A stretch of DNA of 64,000 nucleotides from Apoda limacodes. Lineage: Eukaryota > Arthropoda > Insecta > Lepidoptera > Limacodidae. Within the stretch, counting starts at the first letter, position 1. Each line of letters begins with the position of its first letter. The position numbers and the translations under genes are program-made. The stretch lies in NCBI GenBank assembly GCA_946406115.1, contig OX291547.1, positions 17,489,001 through 17,553,000 on the forward strand, read 5' to 3'. Below the pieces are notes generated by a model that did no database searches, was not told the DNA's origin, and saw nothing but the letters and a program-made list of their open reading frames with translations. Below, piece after piece: positions 11,301 to 21,038 of the stretch.

Positions 11301-14300
11301 ACGCATGGTAATTAGGTAGGTAGGTACTACTAGGTACCAATGTCCTTTTAGGTTGTAAATACCTTATTACGATATAAGTTAAAATATGTTTGCTTAATTT
11401 AAGTAAAACTGTAAATTATCATATTATTTTAAGTGACACTTCTGACTACATAAAGGTTTCACGATAGAGAACCGATATTTGTGTTTTTGTGCAAATAGTT
11501 ATAACAAAAAATAAAAAATAAAAAGTAGACGTATTACTGTAGTACTGGATCCGCATTTTAAAAATTGGTTTAGAAATTATTCTTCTTTTATTATTAAGTG
11601 TAATAGCGTAATCAGCAAAATCAGTTTGTTTAATTATCATAGACTTTATAGTAGTAAAATTATAAAAGATATTAATTACAAAATATGATTTTTAGTGGCG
11701 TTTACTTGAGCCTTCTTCAGAACAATTCCAGTCATACTCCTCTGACTTAAGGGTTCTGTGAACTTCGATGGCCTAATCTAGTATCCAGGTTCACCCACCC
11801 AGAGACAGCAGCAGTACTCCATATGAGGCTGGACTTGTGATTTATAAAGTATCACTTGCCCCGAGGTGAAGTGCTGCTTCATTCTGTTGAGTTCACCAAG
11901 TGTTGTGTACGCCAACTTGATCTTGTCTTCCAAATGGTCTTCGAACTGAACGTCGCAGGAGGAGGATTATCAGATCCGAATGGCATCTTCACTGTTCCGT
12001 CCCTTTTTATGATAAGTCGTTACAATAAGGAGTTTTATAAATATTAAAAGTGCTTTATTGTTTTCAGCATCATAATTTCAAATTTGTACTTTTTTTTTTT
12101 TATATACTACTGAGGTGGCAAACAAGCACACGGTCCGCCTGATGGTAAGCGGTCACCGTGGCCTATGAACGCTTGTAACACCAGGGGTATCACTCGCACG
12201 TTGCCGACCCTTCAAAAATCCAATAACTTCTTTCTTGAAGAACCCCAATACTGTAGTCCATAGGTAAAATCCAGGGAGCTCATTTCACAACCCAAGCGTT
12301 CGCGGGAAGAAGTTTCTCTGAAACCGCACTGTACGCGACCATTTCGGTTCTAGAGTGTGAGAATGACATCCCTGCCGATGGCGAGCGGTGCGATGGTAGA
12401 AAGTAGCGGTGGTTATCATTTCAAACAATTCCTCAGAACACATCCCATTGTACAAGCGGTAGAACACACACAGGGCGGCGAATTCTCTCCTCCGACTTAC
12501 GTTCGATACGGTAAGTGAGTTTTAATATCGTCGACAACTCTCACAGCCCGTCGTTGAACCGAGTCAAAAGGGCCAAGCTGGTATCCGGGTGCTCCCAGAA
12601 ATGACAGCAGTACTCCATATGGGGCCGAACTTGCGACTTATAGAGCAGCAAACCTCTGCCTCGACGTGAAGTACTGCCTCGCTCTGTCTGCCTAAGAGTC
12701 TGTTAACAAAGTACTTTATTAATCTTACAGCTACTGCATTTGATGTACCTATTTAATTACGTGTTTCACGAATATCCCGCGAAAGAATATCATCAAGGGA
12801 ATATAAAAGGTAGAATAAATGAGAGAATTTCGGCTATCAAATGCAAAAAAAAACTTAAAGCCGCCTGGCAGTTTCAGAGATTAGCGCGTTCCAACCAGCG
12901 CCCCCTGATTTGCAAGCAGCACAACTACCAACAGATCTACGGAGCCTTAAAATTAATAGGTAGGATTTGCCCAAATTCGAACCTAAAGGTGGATAGATAA
13001 AAACCAAACTGTACTACTATTTTGAAGCGCTTGATGTGTATCGGCGTAGCACAATAGATTTAATTAAAATAAATATTTTATATAGATATCGATAAAAAAT
13101 TGCCCATTCAATAGCTTACCCGTTCCGTCTGATAACTATCGGAACAGCCCCAAAAGCGACAACCCCAGCCGAGGCTCCTGGCGGGGAGCCCTTGAGCGTT
13201 GGGCGCTATATGGGCTGAGACTCCTTCAGATACTCGCCCCAAAAGCCCGGTGGAGCAGTAATGGCTGCATCAGCCAATCGCATTGTCAGTTCATAAAAAA
13301 AATAGAAACAGCAACAAAAATGCGTAAAGAATGAAAAAGACAACCCACAATTACCTCTTATAAATGACCACTATAACGTGTACCATGGACAACCAATATA
13401 CAATGTAAATTATTATTAATTTACCAATAAAAAGTGACTCCATTCGTTTTAACGTTTTATGTTCTTTTACTTTTACACACCACTTTACTGAGCACAAAGA
13501 CATTTTGATCGAATTACGATAAATAACAAGTTTTATCAACAATGAACGATGCGATGTTGACGGTGCTAACTTATGGTCGTAAGTGAAGCGTAGGTTTTGG
13601 TTCTTGCAGTTTATACGTTCAGATTCACGTATTTGTTGTGAGCTAGCGTCGTCTCGTATTTGAGATGTAGTGAATGTTATCTATGGGTGTGGTAATATGA
13701 TTATAGTGAATTAACCCGCTTCAAAAAGATGTACTAAAAAGGTAAAAAAAATAACTTAAAATTTGATCTGAATTACAGTTTGAAGTGTCTATGTACCTAA
13801 CAGTTTGTAACACACTTCACTTGCATGGCACTAACTTCAAAGTAATTCAGTAAGATTTTTGGCAATAATTAATTATTTTTACCTTTTTAGTGCATCTTTT
13901 AAAGCCGGTGGTTTTATCTTTTGCTTTTGAGTGTCGAATTGCTTTTCTATCTCGAACACTAAAAACATCCATACTTTTCACAAAATTTTATACAATCATA
14001 AGCCTAGAAGGCGTGTTTTACCAGTCCAAATTAACATCATTTTTTTTTCCAAAAGCTTAAGTTTTGAAATCGGTTCACAATTGACGGAAAAATCGGAGGA
14101 CATACATAAAAAAAATATACCAGTCGAACATAGAACCCGCTCCTTTTTTGGAGTCGGTTAATAATAACGTATAACTCTTGGTGAGCGACTCCGCATCGCA
14201 CTTAGCCGGTTTTTTTAAGTTACTTTATCTCAATTTCAGAATGTTCAGATCAACAGTTTACATGTTCAGACGGTCAGTGCATCGTACCATCGCGGTTCTG

Positions 14301-14469
14301 CGATGGATACGCAGACTGCGCTGACGGCAGCGACGAGCTGCTCGGTTGTGGCGGCAGTTGCGCGGCGCACGAAATTCGCTGCAAGAACGGTCGCTGCGTG
14401 GCGCGCGAGGTCCGCTGCGACAGCCGCGACGACTGCGGCGACTCCACCGACGAACAGCACTGCTCTTGA
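4338..14469 (+). CDS. type II membrane protein with four LDLa domains (joined from four exons)
   Basis: Proposed CDS joins 4338-5364, 6257-6457, 7188-7307 and 14240-14469: 1578 nt, 525 residues, TGA stop. The introns are phase 1 with GT-AG ends. About 185 N-terminal residues face the cytosol and contain C28-x-H30 and C55-x2-C58. K177-K178-R179 precedes a hydrophobic segment at about 186-204, which predicts N-in, C-out. A Ser/Thr/Asn-rich stalk with several N-x-S/T sequons follows. Then come two four-cysteine modules (C313, C315, C321, C332 and C344, C348, C355, C367) and LDLa domains at about 375-409, 411-447, 451-486 and 490-524. LDLa domains bind calcium and usually ligands such as lipoproteins. 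Other insect type II proteins with LDLa repeats, such as corin-like proteases, carry a trypsin domain; this one stops without it. No specific ortholog is recognised, so the function is unknown. Confidence in the exon joins is high and in the absence of extra exons moderate. Confidence 0.82.
5417..5659. mobile_element. MITE-like inverted-repeat element in intron 1
   Basis: The left end (from 'gttaaacggttttatcgaaatgaaagataac') is an inverted copy of the right end ('..tatctttcattttcaaattcaaaaaaaccgtttagttaa'). The termini read TTAAACGGTTTT and AAAACCGTTTAGTTAA. A smaller internal hairpin, 'atgtc..ggggcgcg..gacat', lies near 5467-5489. It has no coding capacity. The superfamily is uncertain. Confidence 0.65.
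5690..5935 (+). repeat. degenerate interspersed repeat with internal duplication
   Basis: Two related segments, 'ccggcggtcatcttaaattt' (about 5710) and 'ggcggccatcttagattt' (about 5906), bracket further 'ttcatacnnnnnaggggg' pairs. The pattern resembles lepidopteran LINE tail sequence with 'ggcggccatcttg' motifs. Nothing is coded. Confidence 0.4.
6257..6457 (+). CDS. LDLa membrane protein, coding exon 2 (second 4-Cys module and LDLa 1)
   Basis: Acceptor 'atatcttgaag' and donor 'g|gtaagtg'. The first two bases complete Gly343 with the base left over from exon 1. It encodes C344-G-G-L-C348, C355 and C367, then a full six-cysteine LDLa domain (C375 to C409) with the acidic motif C-S-D-K-S-D-E. 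The exon is phase 1 at both ends. Confidence 0.88.
7188..7307 (+). CDS. LDLa membrane protein, coding exon 3 (LDLa 2)
   Basis: Acceptor 'tatttttttag' and donor 'g|gtttgt'. It is a symmetrical phase 1-1 exon encoding exactly one LDLa domain, C411 to C447, with the calcium-site motif CDGVVDCWDGFDE. The canonical Ser of SDE is Phe here. Confidence 0.88.
7765..7855 (+). repeat. Zenon/CR1-like repeat fragment
   Basis: Sequence from 'gaaatctaatcacttcttt' through 'gaagaacc..gtactttagtcta' to 'ggagctcat' aligns with the matching internal part of the fuller copy at 12105-12695. It is an isolated internal fragment. Confidence 0.5.
8598..8768. repeat. inverted repeat, possible small MITE
   Basis: Left arm 'agtgtgagtttttaactct' plus 'ctatcgcgttcg' (8599-8630) is complementary, with gaps, to the right arm 'cgaacgcgatagctgagtt' plus 'aaaactcacact' (8722-8762). 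The centre holds 'aggtgcgcctctagcggtcgt'. No coding. Confidence 0.5.
9235..9345 (+). repeat. 'gggttccgt' interspersed repeat, 5' part
   Basis: Begins 'ttagggttccatacccaaag' and runs into 'ctattactaagcct' and 'gctgtccgtctgccggtccgtctg'. This is the start of a repeat seen several times in this window (33645-34095, 48000-48450, 61300-61585). Confidence 0.55.
10620..10945. repeat. 'gggttccgt' repeat pieces, mixed orientation
   Basis: Positions 10632-10712 hold the inverted form: 'gacagactgacggacggac', then 'aactataagggttcctt' and 'aaggaaccct'. Positions 10895-10935 hold a sense 3' piece, 'acggaaccctatctgcg..gtctgactcgcactttgc'. The first is antisense relative to the copy at 9235. Confidence 0.5.
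11740..11990 (+). repeat. Zenon/CR1-like repeat, 3' portion
   Basis: It contains 'gtatccaggttcacccac', 'cagcagtactccatatg' and 'ccgaggtgaagtgctgcttcattctgttgag'. These align with the 3' portion of the copies at 12105-12695 and 50760-51205. Confidence 0.55.
12105..12695 (+). repeat. Zenon/CR1-like repeat, near-complete copy
   Basis: Starts 'ctgaggtggcaaacaagc' and 'gtccgcctgatggtaagcgg', continues through 'gttgccgacccttc' and 'gggagctcatttcacaacc', and ends 'gtactccatatggggccgaac..gtgaagtactgcctcgctctg'. It is the fullest copy of a family found at least six times in this window, in both orientations. The name Zenon/CR1 is my recollection of lepidopteran repeats, not tested here. Confidence 0.6.
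13115..13310 (+). repeat. jockey-type LINE 3' UTR fragment
   Basis: The core 'ctcctggcggggagccctt..gcgttgggcgctatatgggctgagactccttcaga' ends 'gtcagttcataaaaaaaa'. It matches the 3' untranslated end of the jockey-like element at 58826-60780, including the poly-A end. It looks like a 5'-truncated insertion. Confidence 0.65.
13717..13910. mobile_element. MITE-like inverted repeat
   Basis: The left arm 'gcttcaaaaagatgtactaaaaaggtaaaa' (from about 13720) is the imperfect reverse complement of the right arm '..tttttacctttttagtgcatcttttaaagcc' (ending about 13906). The inner flanks 'ctgaattac..tttgaag' and 'cttcaaagtaattcag' also pair. It folds back over roughly its whole length. Confidence 0.65.
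13985..14215 (+). repeat. lepidopteran retroposon tail
   Basis: Contains 'ggcgtgttttaccagtcc', 'gaaatcggttcacaattgacgg', 'gaacccgctcctttttt' and 'gcatcgcacttagccggtttttt', a combination usual for retroposon 3' regions in Lepidoptera. It lies directly before the acceptor of the last LDLa exon. Confidence 0.4.
14240..14469 (+). CDS. LDLa membrane protein, last exon (LDLa 3 and 4, stop)
   Basis: Acceptor 'ctcaatttcag'; first two bases complete Glu450. It encodes LDLa 3 (C451-C486) and LDLa 4 (C490-C524) with calcium motifs CADGSDE and CGDSTDE, then Ser525 and TGA at 14467. The exon is strikingly GC-rich against its surroundings, which produces several overlapping false open frames on both strands. 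No donor site lies before the stop, so this is the natural C-terminus. Confidence 0.88.
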
Positions 14470-14590
14470 TGACGATTACTTGAGAGAAGACGATTCGCGG
14501 CAAATACAAACGAATTCCTCAATTATTTTCGACACTTACTACTTCGACACACTAATCAAACACCACAAAATTTTACAAATATGTCCTAGG

Positions 14591-14683
14591 AATAAATATA
14601 GGTACAAGTCTGAAGTGTGCTAGTTTTCTATTAAATTGTTTAGATTGAAAGTAATACCGGATTCTATTCTTCATACAAATAAA
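14591..14683 (+). terminator. polyadenylation signals of the LDLa gene
   Basis: AATAAA occurs at 14591-14596 and 14678-14683, 122 and 209 bp after the stop codon. This is consistent with a short 3' UTR. Confidence 0.55.
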
Positions 14684-14699
14684 ATTTTAAGTTAATAAA

Positions 14700-17186
14700 A
14701 AAAAATTTTGGATTTTAAAAAACCTCAGATATAGATATTCGGCTTGAGATTATGACTACAAAATTTTACTATGTTTGATCAGTAAGTGACCAAAAACAAA
14801 TGAAAAAATTCGTTTGTATGAACATGCTGAGAGGCGCAGCGAATCGCGTACACTCTTAACCGCGACACTTGTGCGCATCCGCTGAATCTTACTATCTTTG
14901 CTTAATGTTTGGTTTGATTTAGTCGTTATTGTACACATTTTTTCATTACAACGTAAAGAAGTGTAAGTAAGTAAGTGACTGTTCTGTTGAACACGACCGC
15001 ATATCTGCTTGGCTGCTTGTAACACCAAAGTGCTCTTCTCTGTCACGAAATAACACGGTACATACTAAGTGCCCGAAAGAAGTCACTGTCACCGGGGATA
15101 GATACCTCATACCGTAAGCGGACTTTCTGTAGATACTTAATTATTTTGTGCTTTTCCCCTGCATACGTTGTTACAATACATTTACAAGTTCGACATTTTC
15201 GCATCGGAAACATCAATGAGAACATTGTACCTAATAATTTTTACAACTCCTGCCAAAAGTCAGTAAACTTTGCCGGAATTTGAGTTTATCTTTGGTCCAG
15301 AATTGTTGTATAGAATAGGTAAGTATCTAATAAGTAAATAAAATAATTTCATATATGTTTTCAAACTGTTTTATTTGTATTACTTAATTTCAGTACCTAC
15401 GATCATGGGCGTCGTCAGCCTTTGGGGTTGAAGGGGGCAGAACGGATTAAAAAATTAGTTTTTATATAGCAGAAATGGCATTATAGGCACTTTGGACACT
15501 CTGGAGTGAGGCAGCTTTTTTAATCTGCTCATATCCGCTAGATATAAACTGACAAACACTGCATTAGAGTAAGAGAATACGGGTGTTTCAACTTTATAGG
15601 ACACTAGCTGACCGGGCAGACGTTGTACTGCATGATACCGACTGCAGTGCCATCTGCCGAGCTGATTTGTGAATCTAAACCATCCAGGGCGCCACCCAAA
15701 CACATACAAAAAAATCATTCAAATCGGTCCAGCCGTTTAGGAGGAGTACAGTGACATACACACGTACAGTAGAATTATATATATAAAGAAGATTTATTAT
15801 GTACTAACAATGTCACACAATCATAACAATGGGAGCACTGGGGGTACCGAAATTTAAGAAACAGACTTTTCGGAAAAATAATTTCTGTTTCTCTTTTCTT
15901 CTTTTCTCAATTTCTCTATTCCATGTTTCGCATGGTTATTTAGTCGACCACGTCGAATGGTTTACTTTCGTGTCGAAGATCTGTTTAAAACAATGACTGC
16001 AGTTTTCCTTAGGCGCATGTACGCGCGTATCTTCGTTACGCACAAAATATAATAATCTCGTAACTATTTCTAAAAATAGAAGCGTGGTAGGAGTCACACC
16101 GAGTTAACAAAACCAGTGTGACTATCGATAAATAAAATTAACCTGACTGTAAAAACCGTGGTACAAACGCCTGATGTAGTCCGAATTTGGCTAAATAAGA
16201 ATCTGAATATCTCAGAACCTATCTTCCTGAGAATCTGTTCAACATTGTCGAAAGCATTTTTACGACGGGAATCAAGTGCGGACTGTCTAATGCACGAAAC
16301 GGATTGTTTCCAACTTGTGCCGGTGTTACAAGTCACTTTTACCAACTTTTACCCGCAATGATACTCGCGTCACACCCCGAGCAGTTGTTTGCTCGCAATT
16401 ACACTGCCGTGCGCTGTTATTATAACTGAACTGCATTAGATTTTTGTCTTGTGGTTGCACAAGTGTTGTCTCGTGGTTTCACTACTTAGTCCCAGTGATA
16501 GCAAAAATTTGACTATGGGATTGCGGTCCCACCGAAAACAAATTTTTAAATGCATATAGTCGAACATTCATTCCTTGACACAAAACGATAGTTATTTTAT
16601 TATTTTGTGGTATATTATTTTTTCAATTATTATAATAAAGTATAGGTAACAATTATACTGTTATTACTAATACTTTTATTTACTATTTCTTATTACTATT
16701 ATAACAATGTATAACCTCCATACTAATATCATAATGCGCATGATTTTTTGCCGCTCAACCGATCTTAATGACAGGCAAGGTGCTTTCATCTCGGAGGATA
16801 TAGGCTACTTGAAGACATTGTATTAATGGCAGAATTGCATTTCCTAGACAGCTGTGAAGTAAAAACAGGCACAAAAGTGTGAAAGAGACCCAGAGAATCT
16901 GTCGTATCTTGTCTCTTACTAACGTTTTGTTTTTATTTAACAGAAAAGAGATAGGTAGTTGCCGCACAAAGAAGTTTATAGTATCAAGCTTTTTGTGCCG
17001 CACATTAGCTTGCCTCTTTTGATAGGCCATTGCGCAGTGCATAGAACAGTGTTCTCGATCGAAGCCTGATGGTCACTATCAATTGTGATCACTATGAAAT
17101 AAATGAGTAATGCTGTCAGCAAGTCAGTGCAGTGTGCCCAGATTTAGCTGAATCTTGTGATTTTAGCAGGATTCTGCGATCAGTAC
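14700..17186. other. intergenic, no gene recognised
   Basis: Apart from the Helitron-like piece at 15603-15795, nothing is recognised. Open frames 16094-16345 (-) and 16158-16361 (+) overlap each other on opposite strands and show no known domain. Confidence 0.45.
15603..15795 (-). mobile_element. Helitron-like fragment, antisense
   Basis: Read on the minus strand it opens 'ctttatatatataattctac', passes 'gtatgtcactgtactcctcctaaacgg', and ends 'cgtctgcccggtcagctagt'. The CAGCTAGT end and the 'ctcctaaac' opening are shared with 20041-20278 in the opposite orientation. Helitrons end in CTRR. The assignment is by resemblance only. Confidence 0.45.
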
Positions 17187-17204
17187 GATTTTAGAAGGAT
17201 GCGA

Positions 17205-18991
17205 CTGTCATCATAGCCAATTGTCTTATTTTCTTGATCGCATACACAGCAGAGCTAAGTTTTTTGGCTAGGTTATGAATATGAGGACCCCATTGAAGTT
17301 TGGAGTCCAGCATTATGCCAAGAAAGACTGTTGAATTAACAAGTTCTAATTGCTCGCCATTAATATTAATACATGTCTGTATCTGACTAACATTTGGTAA
17401 TGTAAATTTAACACATTTGGTTTTTTTTTCATTAAGTAACAAATTATTAGCGTTAAACCAATTTACAATTTTAGAAAGGGCATTATTGAATTCATCATAA
17501 CATGTCTGTCGTCTCTTAACTTTAAAAAGCAAAGAGGTGTCATCAGCAAATTAGACAATGTCATGGTTTTTAACATGATATGGGAGATCATTAATGTAAA
17601 TAAGAAATAGAAAAGGACCTAACATTGAGCCCTGAGGGACTCCCATAGTGACTGCTGATCCCAGAGATATTTTACCGTTGACATCTATTTTCTGTACTGT
17701 CCCACTCATATAGGAGGTCAAAAGGTCGAGAGCTTTGCCTCTAATACCATAGTGATGTAGATTCCTGGTGAGATTTTCATGTTGAACACAGCCAAATGCC
17801 TTAGATAAGTCAGAAAACACTCCAAGAGCATCATGCGAATCCTCCCAGGCGTTAAATATATTTTTTAATAGTGCCACTCCTGCATCGGTTGCGGAACAGC
17901 CTTTCATAAAGCCAAACTGTTTACTACTAAGTAGGTCATTAATACAGAAATGGCTTAACATTTGACAAAGTAAGATTTTTTCAAAAACTTTACTGAGTAC
18001 AGGTTGTATTGAAATAGGCCGAAATTTTTTAGGATCTGTTGAATTACTTGATTTAAAAAGAGGTATAACTTTGCTAAGTTTCATCTTATCAGGAAACACA
18101 CCACTATCAACACATTCAGGAACACTAGTTTTTAATATTTTTTCTGCTAAAATTGGACTTGAGTTTAGATATTCAGTTGTTTTGCATGGAATATTGCTAA
18201 AAAAATGTTCAAAGGCAACTGCTACCTCAGAATTCGTTTTAAAACTAGTATCATCTACAATCAACTCAAAGTCCTGACAAGAATTCCTTGCTTTACCAGT
18301 TTCATTATTTATTATGTTCCATGTAGTTTTTATTTTATTTGTTGAATTTTTTACTTTATGTCTGAGGTGAATTGATTTTACAACAATACAGACCTTTTTG
18401 AAGGTTTTTGTAGTATTTTTTAAAATATTTGGCTATTATTATATGTTTTTTCTTTATATAATTCATACAGTTTACGCCTACTTTTATAAATACCTCGGGT
18501 AGCCCATTCACTAAAACTAAAGCGAATGGAAATAAGTTTCTTTTTTGCAGTAAATATTTTATTATACTCTGTAGTAATAGTGTCAAGAACAGTATTGTAC
18601 ATATCATTTGGGTTGCCATTATAAAGCAAATCTGGAAGTTTATGCAATAAGTTAGATTTAAATGATTCAACCCGTTCAGTTGTTATTGGTATAAATTTAA
18701 TTTCCTTTTTAGTAATATTATTCTTTCTTTCTAAAACCACTAACTGTTCACAATGATCTGACTCTAGATTGTTTATAATTGATTTTTGAATTGGTTTTAT
18801 GTCAGTAAATATATTGTGGATCCAAGTGACACTAGATACAGCAATTCTAGATGGTAGTCTAGTTCTAATTCACAAAACAAATTATTTAAATTGAAAGACC
18901 AAAATAAGGAAAGCAATCTGGTGCTTAATGAATTGCTGATTTTATTCAGCACTTCTTCCATAACTAATTCAAAATTATCATACATCATCAA
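17205..18991 (-). pseudogene. LINE reverse transcriptase, jockey superfamily, degenerate copy 1
   Basis: On the minus strand, about 18880-18760 encodes an endonuclease C-terminal piece with an S-D-H motif. A linker ORF follows (18740-18420), then the RT (18264-17551 and 17532-17191). The RT shows DLSKAF, GVPQGSMLG and FADDTSLL. Relative to copy 2 (25176-27245) it lacks about 56 residues between V-P-E-C and V-D-S-G-V-F (near 18110). It also has a stop just before FADD at about 17553. The 3' half (thumb, C-terminus) and the 5' endonuclease are missing. It lies outside genes and cannot encode a working protein. Confidence 0.85.
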
Positions 18992-19189
18992 TCTTCAAAT
19001 GGTTGTCATTTTCTGAGTTCGTGACCGATTTTAGTCTCAAATGATAGGCCTGCTGTTAATCGTATTATATTGTTTTCGATTTAAAAAATTAGGTTTAAGT
19101 TCTAGGTCGAAGCATTCAACTTTTGAGGCCAATATCTCTCAAAATATAAATTTTAGAGAAAAAGCACTCCCCTACTCGATGGGGCCTGC

Positions 19190-19530
19190 AAAAAAAATAT
19201 TTTCTCATATCGGATTAGAATGCTGTGTGAGGGCTTCTGTTCTCCTTTTTTTTGGGGTAGTCCCACCTCTGCAACAATAAACTCCATACATTTTGTATAG
19301 GGTTACGATCAGGTGATTGGGCAGGCTATGAGAATCTTTGTGATTTCAGGGTGATGTCATGTCAATCAATTTAGGTAGATATTGGTTATCCTTGCAGTGT
19401 GTAATTCTTTTTGTGGATACACAATCCGCAAACTGGGAAGCATGCTCTTCTTCAAACTGCGTTACATAACTTAAAGCATTTGTTCTCGGAGGTAGCTGGA
19501 CAAGTTCGCCTACGCTGTCATAACTCATCC
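19190..19530 (-). pseudogene. Tc1-like transposase remnant
   Basis: On the minus strand from about 19324 the translation reads PAQSPDRNPIQNVWSLL, the signature near the third catalytic acidic residue of Tc1-type DDE transposases (usual form P-A-Q-S-P-D-L-N-P-I-E-N-x-W). The acidic residue of I-E-N is Gln here. Upstream sequence (19528-19346) is in another frame. It is a broken fragment with no visible terminal repeats. Confidence 0.65.
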
Positions 19531-19539
19531 AGCCCTACA

Positions 19540-20040
19540 AGTTGATGCCGATTCGGCCTGAGTCTCTATTACGTACTTTTTAGGTTGGTTATCGTGACAT
19601 GTATAATTATACTGTCATAGATTTAATTGATTATAGGCAGAAAATTTAAACAATTTCTCAGTTGCAATAAGAATATTCATATTTTTTTTTGCCGTGCAGA
19701 TGATTTCTTATCGACCGAGCACGATATATCTCTCTGCATAATGTCTTGCCGGAATAAACCCATCTGCATTATAGGCTCGTAGCATTTCCATAGGTCGTTC
19801 ATTTGTTCAAGGCGGCTAGGCAACATTTGCCTTCTTCCGCATACCTTTTGACCTATAAACTATTTCGCTAAAAATAAATATGTTAATTTAATAATTATCA
19901 ATGTCAAAGTTGTTAAATTAAATGATACTTTTGATGAGGTCTCGCTAATAATGTAGTGATGTTAAACTTACCGATATAAAAACTCTCTTTAGTAGGCGTA
20001 GTTGTTTGTTACGACCACAGAACACATATTGTTGGTACAA
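19540..20040. other. intergenic, unassigned
   Basis: Nothing firmly recognised. On the minus strand 19700-19870 shows a broken stretch of possible coding character that may be a further transposon remnant. Confidence 0.3.
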
Positions 20041-20278
20041 CATCTTAATATATATAAATCTCGTGTCACAATGTTTGTCCACAATGGACTCCTAAACTAC
20101 TGAACCGATTTTGATCAAACTTCGTAAATATCTGTTATTTGATCCAACTTAAAAGATAGGATAGTTTTAATCTCGATATGTCAAGTGCGAGCCGGACTCG
20201 GGCACTATAGGTAAAAACCAACTTTCGCCGGGTACAGAGAGACGGCAGCGGAACAACGTTCGCCGGGACAGCTAGTAT
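20041..20278 (+). mobile_element. Helitron-like non-autonomous element
   Basis: Opens 'atcttaatatatataaatc' and 'tcgtgtcacaatgtttgtcc', passes 'ggactcctaaactactgaaccgattttgat', and ends 'cgttcgccgggacagctagta'. The 3' CTAGT(A) end, the AT-rich opening and the lack of terminal inverted repeats fit a lepidopteran Helitron. The middle contains a piece of the 'gtgcgagccggactcg' repeat. Confidence 0.5.
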
Positions 20279-20517
20279 ACTATATAATTTGTGACATATT
20301 GGTTACGACTGATACATTTGTTGTTCTTTTTCTGATAAGTCTACTACTGATACGTTTTGATATCTTGCTTATGCATTATCCTTATTAGTAATACATTGGT
20401 GAATAATAGCTGTGTTAAAATTATAAATGTAAACAAATAATTTTATTTCCATAGACAACTACTAGAAATTATAAAGTCCTTGTACATCAATCTTAAGGAT
20501 TTTCATTGGCCAGAGTT

Positions 20518-20588
20518 GTGCCTCGATAGCACAATTGGTAGAGCACTTACACATACTGCAAGAATTGTTGCAGGTTCAAGTGCGAGCG
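20518..20588 (+). pseudogene. tRNA-like sequence, degenerate
   Basis: An A-box-like 'tagcacaattggtagagc' and a B-box-like 'ggttcaagt' are flanked by arms 'gcctcg' and 'cgaggt' that can pair as an acceptor stem. The T arm pairs only with an 8-nt loop and the anticodon stem has a mismatch, so a working tRNA is unlikely. It could be a SINE head or tRNA pseudogene. It lies about 310 bp before the Ars2 start codon. Confidence 0.4.
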
Positions 20589-20811
20589 AGGTTATTCTTT
20601 TGACTGCATCTTTGCTATGAAAATATTTATTTACATTGAAGATTTAGTTCCATAGCAGAGACTTGCTAAGTGTCATAGTCAAATAATTACTTGTCAAATA
20701 AAAAACACATTGTTTTAGCATTTTCTCTGAAGTATTTAGTAGGATTTAGAAGTTTTTGCCCTCCAGGCAAATTCGTAATCTTAAAATTCATGTAATTCGT
20801 AAATATAAGTT

Positions 20812-20822
20812 TGGTCACACTG
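20812..20822 (+). promoter_or_regulatory. Ohler motif 1-like core promoter element upstream of Ars2
   Basis: The sequence tggtcacactg matches the Drosophila core-promoter motif 1 consensus (yGGTCACACTr), found near start sites of TATA-less housekeeping genes. It sits 77 bp upstream of the Ars2 ATG, and no TATA box is apparent. The match is seen; its use in this species is inferred. Confidence 0.5.
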
Positions 20823-20898
20823 ATTTTGTGTGGCAGGCACGCCATTATTTTATTTATTAGTTCTTATCTAAGTTGCGAAACTTAAATTTTAATAAATT

Positions 20899-21038
20899 AT
20901 GGCTGATAGTGATGATGAATATGATCGTAAAAGACGAGATAAGTTTCGAGGTGAAAGAGGTGCAGCTGAAGGTAGTAGTTACAGAAGTAGTGATCGCCGC
21001 GAAGAAAGAAGTCGTGGTCGCGAAGACTGGTCTGAAAG
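20899..21038 (+). CDS. Ars2: Ars2 exon 1
   Basis: ATG at 20899 opens the conserved charged Ars2 N-terminus rich in Arg, Glu and Asp ([10 protein letters not shown]). Donor ag|gtgaaa, phase 2. Coding residues 1-46 plus two bases. The intron that follows is 6.5 kb and packed with transposons. Confidence 0.9.

Larger units (their letters stand above)
7308..14239 (+). other. intron 3 of the LDLa gene, repeat-filled
   Basis: A 6.9-kb intron. No further LDLa-like cysteine pattern was seen in its short open frames. The recognisable repeats inside it are listed separately. The stretches between them (for example 8120-8590, 8770-9230, 9350-10610 and 10950-11690) show nothing I can name. Confidence 0.5.

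Noticed and set aside
14258..14623. Overlapping open frames on both strands at 14258-14623
   Set aside because: They are shadows of the GC-rich last LDLa exon; only the frame with LDLa cysteines joins in phase to the upstream exons.
16094..16361. A small gene at 16094-16361
   Set aside because: Open frames on both strands overlap, no domain or splice context supports either, and the region sits among repeats.
20518..20588. Functional tRNA gene
   Set aside because: The anticodon stem has a mismatch, the T loop is 8 nt and position 33 is not T, so it was recorded as a degenerate tRNA-like sequence.
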